This document shows, one piece after another, positions 50,903 to 63,600 of a DNA stretch of 64,000 bases. Origin of the DNA: Blattamonas nauphoetae. Its lineage: Eukaryota > Preaxostyla > Oxymonadida. The notes beneath the pieces were generated by a model. That model saw nothing but the letters and a program-made list of their open reading frames with translations, ran no database searches and was not told the DNA's origin. The position numbers and the translations under genes are program-made. Position 1 is the stretch's first letter, and each line of letters starts with the position of its first letter. The DNA lies in NCBI GenBank assembly GCA_033064195.1, contig JARBJD010000261.1, positions 1 to 64,000 of the forward strand, given 5' to 3'.

Positions 50903-52289
50903 CTACTCGTCCTCGATGTCCATGGTGTACCATTCCTCGCTGTATTGACGGCTCAGGAATGGATGAGTGAGGAGTTCGCGTGCTGTTGCTCTCTTGATTG
51001 GATCCCTGACAAAACACCTTCCAAGAAAATCTTTTAACTCCGGACTTGCATATTTGGGGATGGGAGGTGATTCGTTGGATGATGCGATTTTGAAGATACA
51101 GGCTGTTGCATTCTTGATTTCAGCATATGGGGGTTTGCCCGAGAGCATTTCAATGACTGTACATCCAAGAGACCAAATGTCCGAGCGTCTGCCGACATTT
51201 CGTTGCTGTCGAATGACTTCTGGGGCCATGTAGCTGTGAAAAAGGACGAGGGGATAATTGGAGAGAGATAACCATGAGAGAAGAAGAGAGATATATGTGA
51301 AGAATCGCATAAGATAAATTGAAAAAGGGTTTAATTGGTCGAGTGTTCATTCGACCGGAATCAATTGAGTGGTTTCAAACTGAGGTGTTCCACAGAGAGT
51401 TGCACAGCCTTGACCGTATGACATGATTGTTTCAATTGATTTCGAACATCCAAAATCGGCCAATTTAACTATTCCTTCTCCCGTGACGAGACAGTTAGCA
51501 GATTTGATGTCTCGATGGACGATTTTGTGGTCATGGAGATAAGCCAGTCCTTCGGTAATCTACGCAAAATATGACATGGAAGGGTACAAACTTGTTTTGT
51601 GTACACTTGGACGAGCGGTTCTGGGAATTCTCCGAATGTGGCCAGGAGCTTTGATAGTGAACCACCTGATCGAATATCGAAGGCAGGAGAAGGAAAATAC
51701 CGGTCACAAATTCTTGGAAAATATCGAGAATATTACCGGATCTTTGGGCACCCATGTATTGAACAATATTTGGGTGCTGGAGCTGTTGCATAATTAAGAT
51801 CTCCCGTTCAGTGGCGGCGATCTGTGTTGTAGAAAAAGAACGGGGTTAATATAGAGACAGGGATTAATACCTGCTGCTCAACACCAGTTGATTCGAATAC
51901 AAATTCCTTATCTGCGAGCATTCGTCCCGTTTTCAAATCAAGACAACGGTACACTGTTCCAAACGAACCACGGCCAATAACATCACCACGTTTGAGGTAG
52001 AGTCTAAAAATATGGATGATTTCTAAGAATTAACAAACTGATCCTGGCTTGGAACAGGGACGGGAACTTGTTGTTGTGGTTGTTGTTTTTTCGGGTTTGA
52101 TTTTGGCTGCTGGGGCTGAGAAACGCGAAGGTGGTCAATATTGTATTGGCTTGCTTCAATAATTCCATCTTCATTCTCGCCTGGCTTCCCGTATCCCATT
52201 GGAGGGAGATCAGGGTCCGAAATCACCACAGAAGGGTAAGTTGGAGTACTTAGATATTTGAGAAATTCCGAGTCAACACCGTTTTGCAT
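50903..52289 (-). CDS. Ser/Thr protein kinase, STE11/MAP3K-like
   Basis: Six exons: 52039-52289, 51871-52003, 51701-51821, 51592-51665, 51381-51559 and 50903-51233, with introns of 35, 49, 35, 32 and 147 nt. 1089 nt spliced, 362 aa. The N-terminal 85 residues are Pro/Gln-rich. All kinase motifs are present: glycine loop [10 protein letters not shown], lysine in [34 protein letters not shown] and [14 protein letters not shown]. The GTP-x-(Y/W)MAPEV and GCTVIEM signatures are typical of the MAP3K (STE11) group. Active as judged by residues. The start codon is only 69 nt from that of the divergent formin gene. Confidence 0.9.
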
Positions 52290-52358
52290 TGTGAAAGTTA
52301 TAAATCAATAATGTCCAGAAAGAAAGACAGTTGTTGATCAACCCTTTATTCAGTTTGC
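52290..52358. promoter_or_regulatory. 69-nt bidirectional promoter between kinase and formin genes
   Basis: Only 69 nt separate the two start codons, so transcription must start within or close to this AT-rich stretch in both directions. The untranslated leaders must be very short. Confidence 0.55.
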
Positions 52359-55300
52359 ATGGGTTGTGGTTCATCGACCCAAGCTGTCGAGCCTCAAAAG
52401 GGCGTCGAACTCACTCGGGATAAGGACTATATTCCCGATGATAAGCTGGATGAAGAGTTCAGCAAAGTCCTTGTATATTTCTTTTGCTTCTCGATTTTTC
52501 AAACAGAACCTTCTTTTATTTCCACCTGACAAACAAGAGCAAATGAAGAAGACAATGAAACCTGATCAGAAGCGTACTCTCATCTCACAAAATCGAACTA
52601 AAGTTCGAGCTGAAGACCAACTCGAGGAATTGTTGAAAGATGCGAGAACTACTCAAAGCGAGGAAATTCTCCGTAAATTACGTGTGGAACTCACTAGAGG
52701 AGATGAAATATACCTCCGAACGTTCTTCGACCTCAACGGACTCAGAGATCTTCTCGATGTGATTCACGACAAACTCAGAAGACCAAAGTTTGCATCTTTT
52801 ACCGTTCATTTTCGAATTATTTCACTTATCGATTGCCAATTGTCTTTTTCTGATATACTCTCATCATATTTTCTCAGAAATGCCGTTGACGATCGAAAAG
52901 TTATGGAAGAATGTGTGATGTGCTTCAAGGCATTAATGAACAACCCAATGGGTCTCCGTGAGATCGCCGGATATCCTGGTACTTTTCGGGAGCTTGTTAT
53001 GATTCTGAAGAAGCCGAATGAAGAGTTTCAATTACCTTCCTCCTTTCACCTTTTTTCTATCTTTTCAATTAACTCATCTGGTACCGTTCACTGGTATATG
53101 AAACCTCAGCGAAGCTCTTCCAATCTATTTTGAAACGGGAGCGCTGCTTCTCCAACTGTTTTCGTGCATGTGCATTCTTCCGGAAGAAGCAGTTGCTGGA
53201 GGACCGAAGTTTGAATTTCTGGAGTTATTATGTCATCCCTCTCTCGCTCCTTCTTTTTTTCATGTTTTATTAAGGTTTATTGATGAAGCAATCACATACT
53301 TCCACAACCAGACGAAAGAAGAATATCGATTCCAGACTCTTGTTGAATATTTAAATCCTTCGTACAAAGTATACCAATATTCGGTTCTCATTTGAGCTTC
53401 TTTCTCTTTCTTTCTCTCCGTTTCTTTCTCCCATTCTACCCGTAGCCATCAGATTCGAACCCAAATTTGAAAGTTCCAGAAAAAATGAAGACAGGAATTG
53501 TAACCCTCATGAACTCGATTCTTGTTGGTTTGGAGCATAACTATCAACGTATCCACATGCGAAAAGAGTTCAACAATGGGAATGTTGATCGCAGTCTCGA
53601 ACTCGAACTCCAAAATCCAATTTCCGGTGCATATCTCACCCAAATCAAAGTGTACCAAGATGAGCGTGACTTAGACAATTCTGAGCTCCAAAGTTCGATG
53701 CCTACGATTGGATTTGGAGGAGAAGTTCAGTTTTCTTATGATCCGTCGGATACCTTCCAACAATTGCAGAACCACATCCATGGACTCGATGTGAAATCCA
53801 TTAACGTGACAATGGAACAAGAACAGAACGCAAGCCTGCATCTCAACAACATCCTCAGGATCTTGTGCAGTGTCCCAGTCAAAAGTGCCATTTGGCGTTT
53901 GGCGGACGAGCGTGTGGGTAAATTAGTGAATCAATCGAAGACACCTGAAGGAGAAGGGGAACTGAAGGAGATGGAGAGTAAGATTGAGCAGGAAGAGAAG
54001 TTGAAGGCATTGGAGAACGAAGTGAAAGAAGCTCGACGCGAAACACAACAAATGAACGTTGTCTTTGGCGATGTCCAACAAAAACTCGGAATCCAAAAAG
54101 GAGGAAGTGTCACACAAGCAGTCACCGATCTCAAAACACGAATGGAGCAACTCCAAGCGGAAGACAATCAGAAAACGACACAACTTCAGCAGAAAGAGAA
54201 GGAACTTGCTGAAATGCGAACTAAACTTCAACAAATCGAGAAAGAAGCCTTCGAACGTGGCCAGGCCAATGCAAAGACTGTCGTTGTGGAGAAGATCGTC
54301 GAAAAGACAATCGAGGTCCCATCAGCTGCAGCGGCGAGCTCAGGCGTTGTTCCCCCTCCTCCACCGATGGACGGTGGAAGCGTTCCCCCTCCTCCGCCAA
54401 TGGATGGCGGGAATGTGCCTCCCCCACCGCCAATGGATGGAGGGAACGTTCCCCCGCCTCCTCCGATGGATGGCGGCAGTGTTCCTCCTCCACCACCGAT
54501 GGGCGGGGGAGGAGTCCCACCTCCACCACCAATGGGTATGAGGGGGTTTTTTTACGTGTTTTTTTCACCCATTTTTTTATTCTTCTCGATCTCTCCCATC
54601 ATCATCTTCTGTGTTGATTATCTCTTTCAGATGGCGGCGGTGTCCCCCCACCTCCTCCAATGGGCGGTGGGATTCCACCACCTCCTGGAATGGGTGGAGT
54701 TCCTCCTCCTCCTGGCATGGGCGGCGTGCCCCCTCCACCCGGCGGTGGTGGTGTTCCGCCTCCTCCGATGATGATGGGAATGCCCAAAAAACAACCTCGA
54801 AAACCATCCAAGCCACTCAAAGTGTTCCATTGGAAGAAAATCCCCGATCGCGAAATTCAGGGTACGATCTGGAAGAAGCTCAACGATGACAACGCGAAAG
54901 TCAACACAGAGGAGATTGAGACACTGTTCGACAAGAAGGACACACGCAAACCAGCACCAGCAGCAGGAGCTGCCAGCCAAGCAGCCATCCCAAAAGTCCA
55001 ACAAATCCAGCTTCTCGATTCGAAGAGAACAGGAAATATGGGAATCATGTTGGCTCAGTTTGGCGGAGCCCAGCCGGAAGAAATCGCGGAGAAGATCAAA
55101 GTCTGGGATCCTGTCTTCCTCACCCCCAATCGTCTCAAAACACTCGTCCAATACATCCCAACTGCCGAGGAAAGGGACACACTGTCCTCGTTTGATGGGG
55201 ACATGAGCAAGCAGTCCAAACCAGAGCGCTTCTTCCACGCGATTATGGACATCCCGCGGTACGAAGAGAGGCTGCAAGCACTCGTCTTCCAGCAGAGAGC

Positions 55301-56330
55301 GAATGACATTCTGGAGTATCTCAAGCCAAGCTATGAAAGTGTTGTGTATGCTTCGAAAGAGGTCCAGAACTCGCCCACTTTTAACTCGCTTTTGGAGACA
55401 ATTCTGTTTATCGGGAACTACATCAACGGCACCTCGGCAGCTGGATGCGCGTGGGGTTTCAAATTGGAAGTGTTGGAGAAGATTGCTGACTTTAAAGCAA
55501 CAAGCGATCCCAAAATCACGCTCTTCACGTATCTGGTGAAGAAAATGCGGGAGAAGGGAGATGTGGAGAAGTTGAAGAAAGAATGGGAGCATGTGAAGGA
55601 AGCAAGCAAGCAGAACCTCCCCACTCTCAACCAAGATGCAAAGGAACTGGAAGATGGTCTCAGAAAAATCACAAAAGAGATCGAAGAGTCGAAGTCAGAT
55701 GGAGAAGGGCTGACCGAAGAACAGAAGAAGTGCGCGGATGCGTTCAATTCAATCGTCACTGTCTTCTATGATTCTTTGTCTGTCCAGATCAAGTCGATCA
55801 CCGAGCTGAAGGATGATGTGGAGAAGAGACTGGAAGATGCGATCAAGTTCTTCCAGGAGGACCCAAAAGCTATCGGCGCGGAGGAGTTCTTTGGGATCTT
55901 TGCAAGATTTATGGATAAGGTGGATGTATGCAAACTTGTTAACAAATTTATATGAGATTTGTTCGTTTTTTTGCGATTTGTATCACTTTCATCTCTCTCT
56001 TCTTCCATCAATCAGAAAACAGCGGCAGAGCAACAACAAAAGGAAGACAAAGAAGAAAAAGACCGAATTCGGAAGGAAAAAGAAGATGCTCGTAAAGCAG
56101 CCAAGCTTGGCAACACTCCACAAAAGGATGTCAAGCCAGCAGAAGACGATCTCCCGCCTCCCCCTCCTCCACCCGACGAGGAAGAGGAAGTGAAGAAGAT
56201 GCCGAAACTGATTGGAGGCAACAGGCCACCCTCTGCTTCCATCAACCTCCAGAAGGATATTATCAACCAACTGCAGAGCCAGCTGGCCTCGGGAGCCACT
56301 CTGCGACGTATCCGGAAGCCTCAAAGCTAA
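52359..56330 (+). CDS. Diaphanous-type formin (GBD/FH3-FH1-FH2-DAD)
   Basis: Exons: 52359-52472, 52507-52787, 52878-53024, 53110-53368, 53446-54535, 54631-55925 and 56016-56330, introns 34-95 nt. 3501 nt spliced, 1166 aa. It starts MGCGSST, a possible N-myristoylation site. The GBD entry motif LFPPDKQEQMKK is seen at about residue 45, FH3-like helices follow, then a coiled coil (about 450-560). FH1 (about 565-680) is a run of PPPPPMDGG units, split by an intron. FH2 (about 680-1060) opens with KVFHWKKIPDREIQGTIW and contains GNYINGTSAAGCAWGFKL. The tail ends in a DAD-like INQLQSQLASGATLRRIRK. It nucleates actin filaments and is kept closed by GBD-DAD contact until a Rho GTPase binds. Confidence 0.93.
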
Positions 56331-56614
56331 CTGTCGTTAAGACTTATTATTCCTTGCACATATCACCACTTTCTTTCATCTATCCGAACTTTCATCGGTT
56401 TTCTTTTGTTTGACGTTTGAACTCTCTTTTTTTTGTGGAAAAGAAGAATGGGCTGTATACACGAAACGACCGCGAAATCACACAAACAATTTTCACACAT
56501 GGGTGCCCCACCAGCAGGGCTGATCAGGAACGAAGATTTGCCCATCGTTGTCAGTCATGGATGTGACAGACTCAGAATCGAAATCAACGTCAGGAATTCA
56601 GCCATCGGCTCTTT

Positions 56615-58027
56615 CTACAGTAACCCATGGCCCAAAAAACAGAAGCTCCCTTTGTTTGATCTGTCGTTGAAGAATTCTCTGGACTTCTGAAAGAGGAAAT
56701 GAGGGATGAGTTGATGATGGATCACGACATTGAAATACGGCATACCAGGATGGCCAAAACCCCAAAAGTTGAGTGTTTCATTTCCATCTGTGACTGTTCC
56801 ACGTCGTTGGGGCTTTTTGATGACTTTCTGAAGAAGACTCATGCATCCATCGAGGGAGTTGGAACAGACAGATATCTGAGAGTTACAGGCTAGAAATGGA
56901 ATGTCACAATCAAAATCAATGAATGATGAACAGTGTTGGAGTAAAGAGATCAAATCATCAGAAAAATCGGATGGATGGCATGGATGAGTCAGACTTAGTG
57001 TTATTCGGAAAAGGGGGTTTGAATGAAAATTAGAAATTTCACATTCGTAAAAACATCGCTGTCCACGATGTTCTGCACAGTTGTCTTTGTGTAAATATCG
57101 ATAACCACAGGGAAAAATTTGTCTGAAGAAATTTGATCGAGTATGCAATTCGCGAGAATAACTGGTAGAGAGAGAAAGAAACATACGGAGCACTATAAAA
57201 TGAAGGGTTGTTCGGTTGAATAACTCCAACATTCACCAAAATATCTTCTCCGATGTTAAGATTGACGTCGACTGTCAAATTCAGTGAAAAAGAATGAGGC
57301 ACACATGGATCTGGAAATTTGGAAATGTTGTGGTTTGGTCTTGTGACTGGACCAAGAAGAGTTGTTGATTCTCTGAGTTCTTCTGATACATCGTCTTGGT
57401 CATGTTGAGAACTGTCTTCTTGCTCATCAGAATCTGAATTGGATGAAAGGACAATTGCATTGTCCCAGTTCTGTGATTCTAGTTGTTGACCCTTTGGACG
57501 GACAATGGTATTGTGATGAGAAGCCAGGGGTCTTGAAAAAGGAGTGAATGACGAAGGAGGAAACTGGCGAGGTGGGAGAATTCTTTGGCGAGATTTATGA
57601 GTTGTACCTGATCGACGATGCAATCTTGGATGTTTCACTGGAAGTCTGAAGTGAGGATGAGCAGATAAGATGATCAGAAAGTGACAGAATGGACATAGAA
57701 AAGGGAAGAAGTTGATGATTCAAAGTATCAAACGGCTTGGGTTGAAGAAGAATTGGGGGTTCGTCGTCGGGGATGTTGAGATCCCCTGGCATGATAAAAT
57801 TGTCGAGGAAGGCTTCTGCATTATCCACTAGTTCTCTAAACAGACAAATATATAGATATATAGATTGAATGAAAAAGGAGACCTTAGAATTTCTGACGGA
57901 ATTTCAAAAGTTGTTCCAGATGGGGGGAATTTCTGTATTGATGAGAACCAGAAGAAATTCAGACAGTTAATGGTGCTGAAAGAAATGAAGACGATGGGTT
58001 TGATGAAAAAGCATCTGTTGAATGCAT
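56615..58027 (-). CDS. FYR-domain (FYRN/FYRC-like) protein
   Basis: Five exons: 57965-58027, 57883-57932, 57695-57835, 57187-57645 and 56615-57161. The GT-AG introns are 32, 47, 49 and 25 nt (the last: 57162-57186). 1260 nt spliced, 419 aa. The first 200 residues are low-complexity, basic and then acidic (NSDSDEQEDSSQHDQDDVSE). The C-terminal half has the FYR outline: LHTRSNFFRQIFPCGYRYL, CFYECEISNFHSNPLFRITL, and near the end ETLNFWGFGHPGMPYF, matching FYRC ends such as FGLTHPAV. FYR pairs occur in chromatin regulators (KMT2/MLL, JmjC and TBRG1 proteins). Probably nuclear. Homology is by motif order only. Confidence 0.5.
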
Positions 58028-58185
58028 TATTAGCCAATCACGACAGCTCCGGATCCTGCTGATGATCGAACCCGTTTTAGAGGATTCAACAAAGAATGGA
58101 TATCATCACATCGATAAATGATGGTAACCGAAGCGAATGAATGTGTTATGTAAATCTCTTAAAATAGAATGAAGTATAGTCTGAA

Positions 58186-60065
58186 TCAGGACGGCTCTTT
58201 TTTTTTTTCAAGTTGTGTTGGTTCAACAGCTGTTTTAGTATCAGCTGAGGGCTGTTCAGTGTGATTCCATTCCAATTGATAACCGTCCTTTTCTTGGCTG
58301 GAGACTGGAACCGATAATTCGTCAAAAATGGTGACATCAACGACTGCATCCATATCACTCAGGTACGTCTAGAAAATAGAGGGTGAATAAAATAGTGTGG
58401 GTAGATAGAGATGAGAGAAGGAGGGAAAATGAAGCCTATGGGTGAGAGAATAACATACACAGAACCTGACGGATTTTGGGATATTGATGACAGTGGTTGG
58501 TTGTTGCTTCCCTTCAACAAAAAAGCGGGCACAACGAGGGGTAGCGTTGAGGGTGAGCTCACATGCAACACGTTGCAATGTTGTGTATGAATCATTGCCA
58601 GCGTAGGTTGACTTCTGTTCGATGTGGCCTCTATGAGTATATCCAAGTGATTCTAAGGGGAAGAGGAGAAGTCACAATAGATAGGATGTGAATTATGAAC
58701 AAGAGAATGACGGATAAAGAATATCTGAAGAAAAACTGGAGAGTTGAAGCTCCACCATACTGCCTGTCTTTCCTGGAGAATCATTCGGAGCAGGAATGAC
58801 ATCTGACTCAACAATCCCAATACTCATTTTGCTTGTTCCGTAAAACACAGCTTCAAAGAGCCAAGTCCCATCTGTGATGACTTTCGAAGCGATGAACATT
58901 CCATCTGAATGCTCTCCAAGAATCATTCCCCTGTTTCCCTGAGCTTCACATTTCACAGGATCAGACGTTAGGAGGAAGAAATCTGCGGGAATTGTATTTG
59001 GGTTGGCATGGTAGATGGCGTATGGTGGCTCGAAGTAAGCCATCTCGTTGACAAGTGGATATGAGAATTGAGGTGGAATATATGGAGGTACAGGGAATGA
59101 CTCTGGTGATGGGGGAATATGGGGTCCTGGGATTGGAGGCATGTGTGGTGGGCGTCGAGTTGGTTGCGTGCGGGGTTTAACGGGAAGTGGATTCGTGGTA
59201 TTATTTCGATCTTGAGGAAATTGCCGAACGAGTCCAGGCGGTGTGATATGAAGAGATGCCTGAGGCGCTTGCAATGATGGTTGAGGAATTGAAAGTGGGT
59301 TTGTAGGATGGCTGAGTGGTTTTGTCCCATTGTACTTGAACGTTACTGTTTCGGAAGTGTTCGTATCAACCTTTGGCTTAGGGTGATTTGCAACAATATC
59401 AGGAGCAAAAAAGGTGAATCGTTGTGAGAGAGGAACAGATGTTTGGGTGTCTTCTTGATTTCCTGTTGGTGTTTCCTTTTGAGATGATAGCGGAAGTGTT
59501 ATTGAGTGGTTGTTAATGAGAAGCTGGAGATCCGAGGCAAGTGTCTTGATATTCGATGAATTAAGAGAGAAGAGAATTGATAAAAAATAAACTAGAGAAA
59601 AAAGATCAAACAATAAGGTATCGTGTTGATTCCTCAGAATCCTTATTATCGATAATTGAGTTGCATAAATCAAGAGCACCTGATGTCTTATATTGGACAG
59701 ATGATATCGGGTCTGTTTCATGAGATAATCATGTCAAATGAAGCAATCGGGAACGCATACTTAAAATTAAATAAAGTAAAAGCTTTTGAAGGCAAATTAT
59801 TTTGTCATTGGGTGCTAGAAGAGTGGGATATCGTTCGATTATCTCCTTAACTTGGGCAATCTAACAAAATGGGCACATGGAAATGAATAATGATTGTGTG
59901 AAAATAAAGACAAACATTTTCCAGAAGATCTGTTGGGACCTTTGTGCACGTCCATTGCCATGCAGGTTGGGTCATAACTAGAAGTTGTGGTGATATCGAT
60001 CCACCCATTGCATGTGGAAAATGACAGTTGGGTTTTGTGATGAGCTCAATCACATCCCTTATCAT
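58186..60065 (-). CDS. Pro-rich protein with SPRY-like C-terminal domain
   Basis: Six exons: 59916-60065, 59761-59860, 59612-59679, 58737-59544, 58459-58652 and 58186-58368, introns 55-92 nt. 1503 nt spliced, 500 aa. The N-terminal part is helical (DLLENIAQVKEIIERYPTLL, YLILSALDLCNSIIDNKDSE, TLASDLQLLINNHSITL). The middle is Ser/Thr/Pro-rich with polyproline runs. The C-terminal 170 residues have a SPRY/B30.2-like outline: NRGMILGEHSDGMFIASKVI, WLFEAVFYGTSKMSIGIVE, then ELTLNATPRCARFFVEG and INIPKSVRFC. SPRY domains bind partner proteins. The alternative of two genes (59729-60065 and 58186-59721) also splices in frame, but the one-gene model gives a continuous helix across the junction. Confidence 0.6.
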
Positions 60066-60627
60066 GATTGGTTCAAACCATTGTTCTCACTTGATGATCA
60101 TGAGGCAGTACTTTGTTCTAATCACCACAAAATTAAGTAATCCTTGAGTCTTCGTATCGCGAAACAAAATGTGAGAAAATTTTTGAAAACTTGGGACTGC
60201 AAGCCCACGTACCACGTATAAAAAACTTTCGTCTGGTGGATAATTAGTTGTGGATGAGCGCCATTCGGTGGTTGATGACTTGTTTTGGTGCCTCTAGAGG
60301 AAATACCGCACTTTTTTTCTCTTCTCATTTTCTCACTCTCTAGTCATTATATTGAGCGATCGGTGGATTTATTCTGAATAAAACGGAATAATATGTTGAA
60401 AGTTTCGAATAGAAATCAGTTTTGTAACTTAGATCTAATTTTCAACTCGTTTTATGATCTATGATCTATCCGAAAAAAATCACAGATTTAGGTAGTCAGA
60501 GTCCTCCTCATTCACAAAGTTTAAAAAAAAACCGAGATACTTCGTTTTTACGAGCTGGGGTACGCTCCCAAGTTTTCAAAAATTTTCTCACAAATGGCAA
60601 AAAAATATATAAACAAGCGAAGATATA
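60066..60627. other. Intergenic stretch with a 27-bp inverted repeat
   Basis: AT-rich. Holds the repeat pair listed separately and the 5' flank of the SPRY-like gene. No open frame of note. Confidence 0.5.
60170..60592. repeat. Perfect 27-bp inverted repeat, 369-bp spacer
   Basis: Bases 60170-60196 (starting tgtgagaaaatttttg) are the exact reverse complement of 60566-60592. Outside the arms there is little further symmetry. The size would suit a small non-autonomous element or a terminator hairpin of the gene ending at 60628, but neither is shown. Confidence 0.65.
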
Positions 60628-63600
60628 TCAAACAAACTCGGAGGATGAGGAATCCAATAAAACTTCCTCAGAATCAGTATCAGAGAGATCAGCAGACTTT
60701 TTCTTCTTTTTCGTTTTCGTCCGTGCCTCCCGTGTGCTCTCGCTTTTGCTCTCCCGATCACCCGTCTCCTCGCTGTGTGGCACAGTCTCTCCCTCCGCCC
60801 AATGAACCTCCATCGAGCGATAATCTGTCAATCTCTTCGGACCCCCCCATCTCGAGATTCCTCCATTCAACATAATTATGTCTCCATAATCCGCTTCGAG
60901 AAGCCCACCATGATCCGGCTGACAACACGCACAGCAGAACCTCTTCCGAAGGTGGGGAGGGGCAAGACGGGATTTGCGTAGGTTGAGCATGATGCAGTAG
61001 GAGATTGGTACTGTGATGGCATAAATGAGGAAGACAGAAAGAAGGCTGAGAGCAACTAGCTCCCACGGACGAAGAAAAACATAATCGAGAAGGCTGACGG
61101 GAACGGAATCCTTTCCAAGAAGGACCATGTTCGCTGTGCGGTCGGGAGAGATGTGGGTGTGGATTGCCTTCAGAAGAGTGTAGCGAGAGAGTGTTGGAAG
61201 CTTGAATCCGAAGTGAGAAGCTTGCGCACAGTAGCAGTGAGTGAACGACACGTTTGTGATGTCGAAATGAGGAACAGAAGCGGTCTGCTCGATGAACATC
61301 GTCCCGAATGAATAAGGATGAGGATCGGTGATGTTTGAGAAGACGATATCAGAGATTGATAGATCAGACTTCTCGCCAAGATTGATTTTGAGAATCACTC
61401 CAGTGAAGAGGGTATATGGTGAGGGCGTGTCTTGACTTGAGAGAGATGAGTCTGGATTGACGAGCATCATGTCTGGATCTTTGACATGGTGTGTGTCGAT
61501 GTTGCTGAAGCTGAGGTCGATGATGATGATGACAGAGTTTGGCGATGAGATTTGGAGGACTGTCTGTGAAGTTGTGAAGAGTGAGTCAATTTTGATGCTC
61601 ACAAGTCTCAGTTCAGACTCTTCGGTAGAAGCGATCACGATGAGAGGAGCGTCCAGTGCCATTTCGGAGAATTGTGATTCTTCGATATATATATCGGAAT
61701 TTGAAAGAACAATCGGCGAATTTGAATTGATCTCGAAATTTGTGATGTTAACTTCGCTGATGATGCAGTTAGATCGACGAACGGTAATCAACGATTCATA
61801 GACAGAAGAATTGAGATAGAACAAAGTGAGTTCGAGTCGGGTGAGGAAAAACGTGGATTGGTTCACATCAAACATTGGATGTCCAACGAAAACGGTGCCG
61901 AAGACGGCTGTTGTGCTCCGGAGCAAGATGTCGGTGATGGTGACATTGGCCGACTGAGCAGAAAGGATGGAATGAACCATCCGATCAGTGTCGAATAGCA
62001 CGTTGATGTTGTCGAGGCAGAGAATCCCGTTGACACACGAGAAGAGAAAGGTTTTAGTGGCTGGATTTCCGGAAAATACGAAGGAGAGAGTGTCCATTCT
62101 CATTTCTTTCGTGCAGACGAAGACTGCAGGTTCGATGAAATTAGCTCCAATCCTCATTCGAGGAAACGACTCTCCGTCGATTTCGACCGTTGGATGAGTG
62201 TTGCGAATGACATTGTGGACTTGTGTTGTTGAAACGATGTGATAAGAACGGAGAGATCCTTCAAACAGAATCGTGTTTTGGGTGTAGTCAGCATTCTGGC
62301 AGGGGACTGTTTCGGTGCCGCAGTTGAGTTGGTTGGTTCCGTTGGTGCAGATCCAGAAAGTGTCCAAATCGGGAAGTATGAACGGAAAAAGTGTGACTGG
62401 ATCACTCGTTCCTTTAAGAAGTCCAAGTATTGATTTCCACATGGCATTCTGGACAATAGACGATGAGAGATAGAAAGTTGGGATGTGGTCGAACGACGAA
62501 AGCATCACCCGGATGACATTTGGACCCATCATACCAGATGAGTCTCTCGAGATGGCAGTTCTTTCAAAACTCAAACACAATTCAGCTGCTTTGATCGATG
62601 GATGGTAGTCGATAACAAAGATTGGGGAATATGTGGAGATGAAGTTGACGGTGATGTTGGAGGAATGAAGGTGGAAGCTGGCGTCGCAGCTTGAGGAGAA
62701 GAAAATGAGACTTGAATCAAAAAATTCGTTTATGAAGATGAATGAGGAGTTGGTGATGACGAGTGACATATCAGCATCGGTTTGAAAGCTGATGAAATGT
62801 AAACCGGCTTCGCTGATCGAAAAGTCCGCAACTTTCACTTCCACAAGAGACAGAGACGAGTTCAAGCTCCTCAAAAAATGAGAGTACATCGGAGTCACTC
62901 CGCTTTGCGGTTGGTTCACCGAGTCCTCTATACGCAGCGATGATTCTCCGTCTATGTCTGCCAGAGTGAAGAGAGACATGTAGTTGTTGTGGACAAAATG
63001 GCTTCGAGTAATGATTACTGTGGAGAAAGCCTGGATTTGGATGAAGAGGACACTGGACGAGTCTGGTGCTGTCACTGTCATCTGGTCGAACCTCAGCTCC
63101 GAGTGGGTGGCGACGAAGGCAGGAATCGATTGGGTCATCAGTGTGAATGTGACAATATGAGTGCAAGAGAATGTTAAATACTTGTGCAGACAATGCACGT
63201 TAGTCTCGTTGAATGAGCCGCTTGGTAGGATGAAGACATGCATGCGGGGTGTTTGGACGAATCTGACGACGAAGCCGAGTGTGCCGCAAGGATTGAGTTG
63301 AGCTGAACATGTGAGAGTGTCCTGTCCGGTTCCAATTACAAAAATAGAAGTGTACGGGGCTGGGAAGGGATCTGTGAGTTCCAAGCTGCCGACAACGAAG
63401 CGAGGAGTGGCTGATGTGGAGCGAGAACCGGAGAAGTTGAGTGTTGGCGCTATCTCGCTCTCAATCAGAATATCCGATGCTCCTTCGGCAGAATCACACG
63501 TGCACTCGTCGAAAAGAGTGTTCGTGACATTCAAAATCAACGATCGAGAGGGAGGTGGAACAACAAACAGAACCCCAGCAGACTTCCCCCCGCACCGGTA

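Noticed and set aside
54627-55634. 335-codon minus-strand frame inside the formin gene
   Set aside because: It lies opposite FH1/FH2 coding sequence and arises from its codon bias; no motif or signal.
58693-59721. Unspliced 342-codon reading of the SPRY-like gene with a hydrophobic N-terminus
   Set aside because: The hydrophobic part is made of intron sequence; splicing restores one helix and a total length divisible by three.
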